Positions 41,886 through 45,719 of a stretch of DNA of 45,719 nt are shown one piece after another. The translations under genes and the position numbers were made by a program. A model generated the notes under the pieces. The model ran no database searches, had not been told where the DNA came from, and saw only the letters and a list, made by a program, of their open reading frames with translations. Numbering within the stretch: position 1 is the stretch's first letter; each line of letters begins with the position of its first letter. Location of the stretch: positions 1-45,719 of IMG/VR virus record IMGVR_UViG_3300030104_002795, one strand, 5' to 3'. The DNA comes from a virus.

Positions 41886-42845
41886 TTACCAGATATTCTC
41901 GAAATCTTCTCCCTCATTTGCTTTGCTGTAGTCGGTAGGCCTGATCGCAAAGAAGTCAGTGTGAGTGTGACCACCAGTAAGATGATAGAACCAGTCAAGA
42001 TTCTTAGCACCTTTGTCATCATATTCGAAGATCTCTTTATATCCGAGTTCTTTAAGTTTTTCATTTGTTCTCTTTCTAATAAATTGTTTTAAGTCATATT
42101 TAGTTAGATTTTCTAGATCACCCATTTCAAACATCTTGTCTATATATTTTTCTTCTAATTCTACCATTGTCATTGCTGCTTCTTCTATATGTGGCTTACA
42201 CGCCTTAAGTAATAAAGGTTTTTCTTCACACATATGTCTAAATAATCGACAACCCATTTTACTGTGTAGAGATTCATCCCTCACAGACCACTTCATTTGT
42301 TGTCCTACGCCTTTTAATAAGTTTCTTAGTTGAAAGCTATATAGCACTGCAAAAGCTGAATATAAACTTACTCCCTCTGCAAAAGCTGAAAATACAGCTA
42401 ATGACTTTCCAATCTCTACAGGATCTGTGCCATCATAACTTACTAAGTTATCGAACCTCTCCGCGGTGGCAGGTTCGTGTAAAAACGCTTCAAAGTTTTC
42501 CAACCCTAACGTTTCATTTAAATAGGAATATGCAACAGCGTGTATTGTTTCTTGTGATCCAAACATCATAGCCATTTGTTGTATTTCATGTTTAGGAAAC
42601 CAACCAACTACTTTTTGTGTCCAATAATCTGATACAGCACATTCAGTCTGTGCAAATCCTAATAATATATTACCAACTAAATTCTTCTCAGCTGGTTTTA
42701 ATTTTTCATTCCAGTCTTTAACATCACCACTCATTGGTATTTCAGTATGTAACCAAAATGCTTGAGCTTGCGGCAACCAACCTTCTGTGTAATATTCTGG
42801 ATATTCAAAAGGTTTATACGGTATTCTTTCATCAAATAGTCCCAT
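41886..42845 (-). CDS. nrdB: Ribonucleotide reductase class I beta subunit
   Basis: A 319-residue ferritin-like radical subunit. Metal ligands follow the R2 pattern: E68 (AQTECAV), E99 and H102 (QETIHAVAY), E157 (AFAEGVSLY), E191 and H194 (RDESLHSKMG). Y106, four residues after H102, is in the position of the stable tyrosyl radical (E. coli Y122), so a class Ia-like di-iron or di-metal tyrosyl radical enzyme is expected. The C-terminus ENEGEDFENIW-type tail carries the aromatic residues that dock R2 onto R1. Encoded two genes upstream of nrdA in transcription order, 13 bases overlapping the preceding micro-gene. Confidence 0.95.
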   Translation of the reverse strand: MGLFDERIPYKPFEYPEYYTEGWLPQAQAFWLHTEIPMSGDVKDWNEKLKPAEKNLVGNILLGFAQTECAVSDYWTQKVVGWFPKHEIQQMAMMFGSQETIHAVAYSYLNETLGLENFEAFLHEPATAERFDNLVSYDGTDPVEIGKSLAVFSAFAEGVSLYSAFAVLYSFQLRNLLKGVGQQMKWSVRDESLHSKMGCRLFRHMCEEKPLLLKACKPHIEEAAMTMVELEEKYIDKMFEMGDLENLTKYDLKQFIRKRTNEKLKELGYKEIFEYDDKGAKNLDWFYHLTGGHTHTDFFAIRPTDYSKANEGEDFENIW

Positions 42846-42996
42846 CGTAATCGTAAAATAATGTTAAACAACAATCAAATAACCCTAAATAGATTACATG
42901 ATCAACTTTTAATTCTGCTTCTTCTACATACTGTCTATATCCAAATAACAAGCCTGTAAATAATCCAAAACTTATTTCCCATCTAATTAATTTCAT
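42832..42996 (-). CDS. Small membrane-like protein, 54 residues
   Basis: ATG at 42996 overlaps the previous gene's TGA (ATGA) and the stop lies 14 bases inside nrdB. The sequence MKLIRWEISFGLFTGLLFGY, then RQYVEEAELKVDHVIYLGLF and DCCLTLFYD resembles a family of about 50-residue proteins with the core 'FGLxxGLLFGxRxY...DHVxYLxxxD' that I recall from many marine phages. Hydrophobic but not a standard transmembrane helix; function unknown. Overlaps on both sides support translation. Confidence 0.65.
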   Translation of the reverse strand: MKLIRWEISFGLFTGLLFGYRQYVEEAELKVDHVIYLGLFDCCLTLFYDYDGTI

Positions 42997-43139
42997 CTTC
43001 CTTGTCCTCTGTATTTAGTTCCACAATAATACTTACCATCTTTATTGTTGGTATGTTTGTTCTTTGAGTGAATTCCTGGGCGTTTTTTCTTTGGCTTTTC
43101 AAACCACATATTCATTCCAAATGTTTTTCTTTTAGCCAT
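42993..43139 (-). CDS. Basic micro-protein, 48 residues
   Basis: ATG at 43139, 8 bases inside the nuclease gene, and TGA at 42993. The sequence MAKRKTFGMNMWFEKPKKKR, then PGIHSKNKHTNNKDGKYYCG, TKYRGQGR is a type seen repeatedly in phages: the 'KKKRPGxHSKxK...KYRGQGR' core is conserved in my recollection. It contains a His/Cys set and an Arg-rich end, suggesting nucleic-acid binding. Found in the replication operon, unlike the other micro-proteins, which sit in the late region. Confidence 0.75.
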   Translation of the reverse strand: MAKRKTFGMNMWFEKPKKKRPGIHSKNKHTNNKDGKYYCGTKYRGQGR

Positions 43140-43572
43140 ATTTAATTAAATTTACAACGTCATCACATTCACTTTGTCTTTGGGGTTTGTATAATTTATA
43201 ATTTCTTAAATATCTAGAAACATATTTCTTAAACATTTTCCAACGTAAAGGAAACGTCTCATTTGGTCTACCTTTACATTCAATTATAAAATCCTTACCC
43301 TCAAAATCTGGTGTATACTTAATAGCTAAAACTTTTTTATTTCCTCTATTAACCATACTACCCTTACCGTTTGCTTGTCTTTCATAGGATTCATTTGTAA
43401 AATCAAATCCCTCAAAAATTTCAAACGTTCTTTTTTCATAGTCTGCTTTTATTTTAGCTCTCTTTAATGCTTTATACATATAAGCTTCAAGACCGCTAGC
43501 AAACTTAATCCCGTCAACAGTAATTTTCTTACTTACAACGGGACCTCGTTTTCTCTTAATTCTTCTTCTCAC
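43132..43572 (-). CDS. T7 endonuclease I-like Holliday junction resolvase
   Basis: A 146-residue PD-(D/E)xK nuclease. Catalytic residues by pattern: E29 in SGLEAYMYKAL, D89 in YTPDF, and E98-x-K100 in IIECKG, matching E20, D55, E65 and K67 of T7 endonuclease I in order and spacing. The family cuts four-way junctions and branched DNA to prepare replicated DNA for packaging. A basic N-terminus (MRRRIKRKRGP) may help DNA binding. Overlaps both neighbours by 8 to 17 bases in the leftward operon. Confidence 0.85.
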   Translation of the reverse strand: MRRRIKRKRGPVVSKKITVDGIKFASGLEAYMYKALKRAKIKADYEKRTFEIFEGFDFTNESYERQANGKGSMVNRGNKKVLAIKYTPDFEGKDFIIECKGRPNETFPLRWKMFKKYVSRYLRNYKLYKPQRQSECDDVVNLIKYG

Positions 43573-43816
43573 CTTTATCCATCATTTTTGCCATATATTG
43601 TATTTCATCTCGCAAACAATATTTTGCAGATTCTAAATACAATAAAGCATCCATTAACTCCTCTTGTACATCTTCCATAAAATGATAAAGAGTTTTTTGT
43701 CTTCTTTCTATTTCTGACTCCATAGTATCACCGTATTTACGCTGACCTATTAAGCTACGTTTGTCCATTTTCTTTAGGACTTTTCTAACTATTGCGTCTT
43801 TTGTTTTAATTTCCAT
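43556..43816 (-). CDS. Small MazG-like (all-alpha NTPase) protein
   Basis: An 86-residue helical protein. RSLIGQRKYGDT is followed by a long helix with EDVQEELMDALLYLESA (E52, E53, D56), the ExxD half-motif of all-alpha NTP pyrophosphohydrolases such as MazG. The first EExxE half is not evident, so either it dimerises to complete a site or is a regulatory relative. Phage proteins with 'VG.xKYG.TL...EELxDAxxYL' are very common in replication regions. It precedes a true MazG domain protein in transcription, overlapping the nuclease gene by 17 bases. Confidence 0.6.
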   Translation of the reverse strand: MEIKTKDAIVRKVLKKMDKRSLIGQRKYGDTMESEIERRQKTLYHFMEDVQEELMDALLYLESAKYCLRDEIQYMAKMMDKGEKKN

Positions 43817-44642
43817 TTGGTTCGTCCATTAATAATGTTATTTCTGCCTCTGATAAACCATCTGTTTTAACAAATGTACCGTTTATCATTTTGCCCTTGC
43901 GTTTACTTATAACGTTATATGCTTGTGCTATACACGTTTCAATATGTACGCCATTTAAATGAGCTAGGTTAGTTAGTACAACAACCATATCACCTATAGC
44001 ATCTTGTATTTCAGCATCATCTTTATTTAATAAAGCTTTTGCTAATTCACCTGCTTCTTCTTGTAATTTTATGTATTGAGTTTTAACATCACCTTTTTGA
44101 TATATACCTCTTTCATCCGCCCATTGCCTAATGTTTTCAAACATTTTCAAAGGCTTCTTAGAGCATTTAATTAAACTTCTTTTGTTTATAGGTTTATTAA
44201 TAAACACTGAAAAAGCTTTGTTATATATGTAAGATCTGTCGTGGTTATACATAGATGTTTTTACGTTTTTCATTATCCACTGTATTGTCTCACTGTCTAT
44301 TATAAATCGACCGTGATCTGTTTCCCACTCCATACCTATAACATCAAACAACCTGCCTTTTAATTTATCAACAGGCACTGGAAATGTTGTGGTTTGTTCT
44401 GTTACGTTTATTTTCATATTGGTTTTTGGTTTTAAATATTTATATAATCTATGGTCAACTTTATAACCATATTCCTTTTGTAATTCTACTTCTCTATCTG
44501 ATATATAATCTACATCACTAGAGACTTCTAATACTTCATATTCTTCTGGTGTGTAACCTTGTTGCATTGTGACCCGGTTATTAAGATCACAGGTGACACC
44601 TATTTTTTTACCAGGTATATGATATAAATAATACTTTGTCAT
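43806..44642 (-). CDS. GIY-YIG-like / MazG fusion protein
   Basis: A 278-residue protein with two recognisable ends. Residues 1-70 look like a degenerate GIY-YIG nuclease: KYYLYHIPGKKIGVTCDLNN, then a helix and a DREVELQKEYGYK segment; the canonical second YIG reads KIG and the catalytic Arg position is NRV. Residues 166-262 are a MazG pyrophosphohydrolase: LQEEAGELAKAL (E195, E196, E199), EIQDAIGDMVVVLTNLA (D214, D218) and a KGKMINGTFVKTDG end. The family hydrolyses non-canonical or all (d)NTPs to monophosphates and can lower (p)ppGpp. The middle (75-165) is unassigned. Start overlaps the upstream synthase-like gene by 4 bases. Confidence 0.75.
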   Translation of the reverse strand: MTKYYLYHIPGKKIGVTCDLNNRVTMQQGYTPEEYEVLEVSSDVDYISDREVELQKEYGYKVDHRLYKYLKPKTNMKINVTEQTTTFPVPVDKLKGRLFDVIGMEWETDHGRFIIDSETIQWIMKNVKTSMYNHDRSYIYNKAFSVFINKPINKRSLIKCSKKPLKMFENIRQWADERGIYQKGDVKTQYIKLQEEAGELAKALLNKDDAEIQDAIGDMVVVLTNLAHLNGVHIETCIAQAYNVISKRKGKMINGTFVKTDGLSEAEITLLMDEPNGN

Positions 44643-45298
44643 CGCTTATCTAATTTATCATTATAAATATGCATGTTATGCGCATGGTGATAATACCATC
44701 CCGTCTCCATAGACAATCTCTCTGCAATTATTTTATGTAACATACTAAAACAGTATTGATCATTACAAAAACCGTACCAGAGATCATTAGATCTCATGTA
44801 AACAGACATATTTAGTTTATCATCTAATATAGTAAATTGCACTGCGTAAGTACAGGGAGTATCAGTATTATATTTAGGGTATTCTTTACAATCATATATG
44901 CTTATAGCTGCATGTCTAGTATTAGGATTAGTTCTTAGTTTACCAACTACATAATCTATTTGATTATTTCGTTTCCACTGCCAACCATAATTACTATTAA
45001 CATTTCCATCCCTATCAGCCATACGTTGCCATATTGGAGGTATTTTACCGTATATCTCACCTAGTTTATCTATGTTCTGATCACCTGATAAATACCACTG
45101 CCATTCTGCTTTTGCATATTCTTCATTCCAACCTCTAAAATCTACATCTATTGTATTCTCCTCTGGGTGATGCATTGTAAAGCCACAATTAAATATAGCT
45201 TTTGTATTATCAAAATCTACACCATTGTCTTTAATGTAATCCCAAAGAAAATTAAATGCATGATTAGCATTATAAAAGTTTTGTTTTAAGCTTCCCAT
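44639..45298 (-). CDS. Thymidylate synthase-superfamily enzyme, dCMP hydroxymethylase-type
   Basis: A 219-residue ThyA-fold protein. Catalytic Cys149 is in DTPCTYAVQF; PPIWQRMADRDGNVNSNYGW and the MRSNDLWYGFCNDQ segment follow the fold. In thymidylate synthase the base-selecting residue is Asn (N177, in LPFN); here the aligned position is D180. In T4 gp42 dCMP hydroxymethylase, as I recall it, C148 and D179 lie in nearly the same surroundings (MRSNDVVFGFRND), so the enzyme probably acts on dCMP rather than dUMP. Product could be 5-hydroxymethyl- or 5-methyl-dCMP, or it may still be a divergent thymidylate synthase. It overlaps both neighbours in the leftward operon. GHIYxNH-type end reads MHIYNDKL. 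Confidence 0.8.
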   Translation of the reverse strand: MGSLKQNFYNANHAFNFLWDYIKDNGVDFDNTKAIFNCGFTMHHPEENTIDVDFRGWNEEYAKAEWQWYLSGDQNIDKLGEIYGKIPPIWQRMADRDGNVNSNYGWQWKRNNQIDYVVGKLRTNPNTRHAAISIYDCKEYPKYNTDTPCTYAVQFTILDDKLNMSVYMRSNDLWYGFCNDQYCFSMLHKIIAERLSMETGWYYHHAHNMHIYNDKLDKR

Positions 45299-45719
45299 GG
45301 TAAATCTTCTTTTTGTTGTTCTTCAATAATTTCAGGTATATAACAACCTGATTTTGGCTCCCAAGTAAAAAATGCTTCGGCTCCGTTTTCACCTAAGTTT
45401 TGAAATTTAACTTTTAATACTTTTACTTTAGTATTTTTTTGTTCATAATTTCTATGTACTAATAAACCGTGATAACTAGCATCATACCATTCACCACCAC
45501 CTTTAATGTTATACATCGTGGGTTCTTCCATTTTACCATCTTGTCCTTTATACATCTTAGTTGGATGTGCTACGATAAATGTTAATACATCATACTTCTT
45601 ACAAAATTGTTCGATCTTAGATAAATAATCCATTGTATAACGGTTTACATCATCTGACATTGCGTTTGTATCTCTAACTTTATTATATGGATCAATTACA
45701 AGGCATTTAATACCTTTAC
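45286..45719 (-). CDS. Replicative helicase (primase-helicase type), C-terminal part
   Basis: The frame is open to the right edge, so only the last 144 residues are present. It begins KGIKCLVIDPYNKVRDT, a Walker B strand as in DnaB/T7 gp4 family helicases, then LTFIVAHPTKM (motif H3-like, with the sensor His), YNIKGGGEWYDASYHGLLVH (motif H4 region) and a closing beta segment KVLKVKFQNLGENGAEAFFT. RecA-like hexameric helicases of this type unwind the phage fork; a toprim primase may be fused upstream but lies outside. It is the first gene of the leftward operon seen here and overlaps the next by 13 bases. Confidence 0.85.
   Translation of the reverse strand, partial: KGIKCLVIDPYNKVRDTNAMSDDVNRYTMDYLSKIEQFCKKYDVLTFIVAHPTKMYKGQDGKMEEPTMYNIKGGGEWYDASYHGLLVHRNYEQKNTKVKVLKVKFQNLGENGAEAFFTWEPKSGCYIPEIIEEQQKEDLPWEA

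Noticed and set aside
1-45719. tRNA genes, CRISPR arrays, integrase or attachment sites
   Set aside because: No cloverleaf, regular spacer array or recombinase motif was seen by reading; a tRNA scan could not be run.

Overview
The window is a contiguous, AT-rich piece of a tailed double-stranded DNA bacteriophage, probably a short-tailed (podovirus-type) virus of a Bacteroidota host. Evidence for a phage is direct: large terminase, portal, scaffold-like protein, major capsid protein candidate, head-tail connector and tail-hub-like proteins, internal virion proteins and an endolysin lie in canonical order. The host is inferred from three things: start codons are almost never preceded by a Shine-Dalgarno box and instead sit behind A/T-only leaders; a secreted protein has a signal peptide ending in the Flavobacteriia-like NANAQ; and one product contains a BACON-like domain. 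The terminase-portal-capsid module looks most like that of crAss-like and related environmental podoviruses, but this is recall, not a search. No tRNA, rRNA, CRISPR array, integrase or insertion sequence was seen.

Layout. (1) 1-5629: end of a very long tail fibre gene (open at the left edge) with a C-terminal S74 self-cleaving chaperone, then a translationally coupled guanidinoacetate-methyltransferase-like enzyme and a BACON-like protein. (2) 5705-7438: small proteins, a GroES-like protein and a putative small terminase. (3) 7438-18 kb: large terminase, portal, scaffold, capsid (followed by a UUCG-loop terminator) and connector proteins. (4) 18-35 kb: a 2211-residue tail hub protein ending in Ig/cadherin-like modules, small virion proteins, and ejection proteins ending with a 2327-residue polyvalent protein that contains a zincin motif and a HAD phosphatase-like domain. 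(5) 35-39.9 kb: envelope-directed and lysis region with a predicted secreted beta-rich protein, membrane proteins, a thioredoxin fold without CxxC, an M15 peptidase, a lipoprotein, candidate holins and many tiny, very basic proteins, several of them under 60 residues. (6) 39.9-45.7 kb, opposite strand: a tightly packed replication and nucleotide operon with helicase, a thymidylate-synthase-superfamily enzyme carrying the dCMP-hydroxymethylase aspartate, a GIY-YIG-like/MazG fusion, a MazG-like protein, a T7 endonuclease I-like nuclease and class I ribonucleotide reductase. The two transcription units converge on a bidirectional terminator at 39890-39909.

How they work together: the leftward operon would recycle host nucleotides, make and possibly modify dNTPs, and replicate and resolve DNA; the rightward genes build and package the virion, deliver ejection proteins and finally lyse the cell. 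A recurring AGTGTAATTATAA-like motif in the gaps of the rightward region is a candidate phage-specific late promoter. The most unusual points are the hydroxymethylase-type enzyme, the methyltransferase in the fibre operon, the giant multi-enzyme ejection protein, the micro-protein cassette and the intergenic motif.
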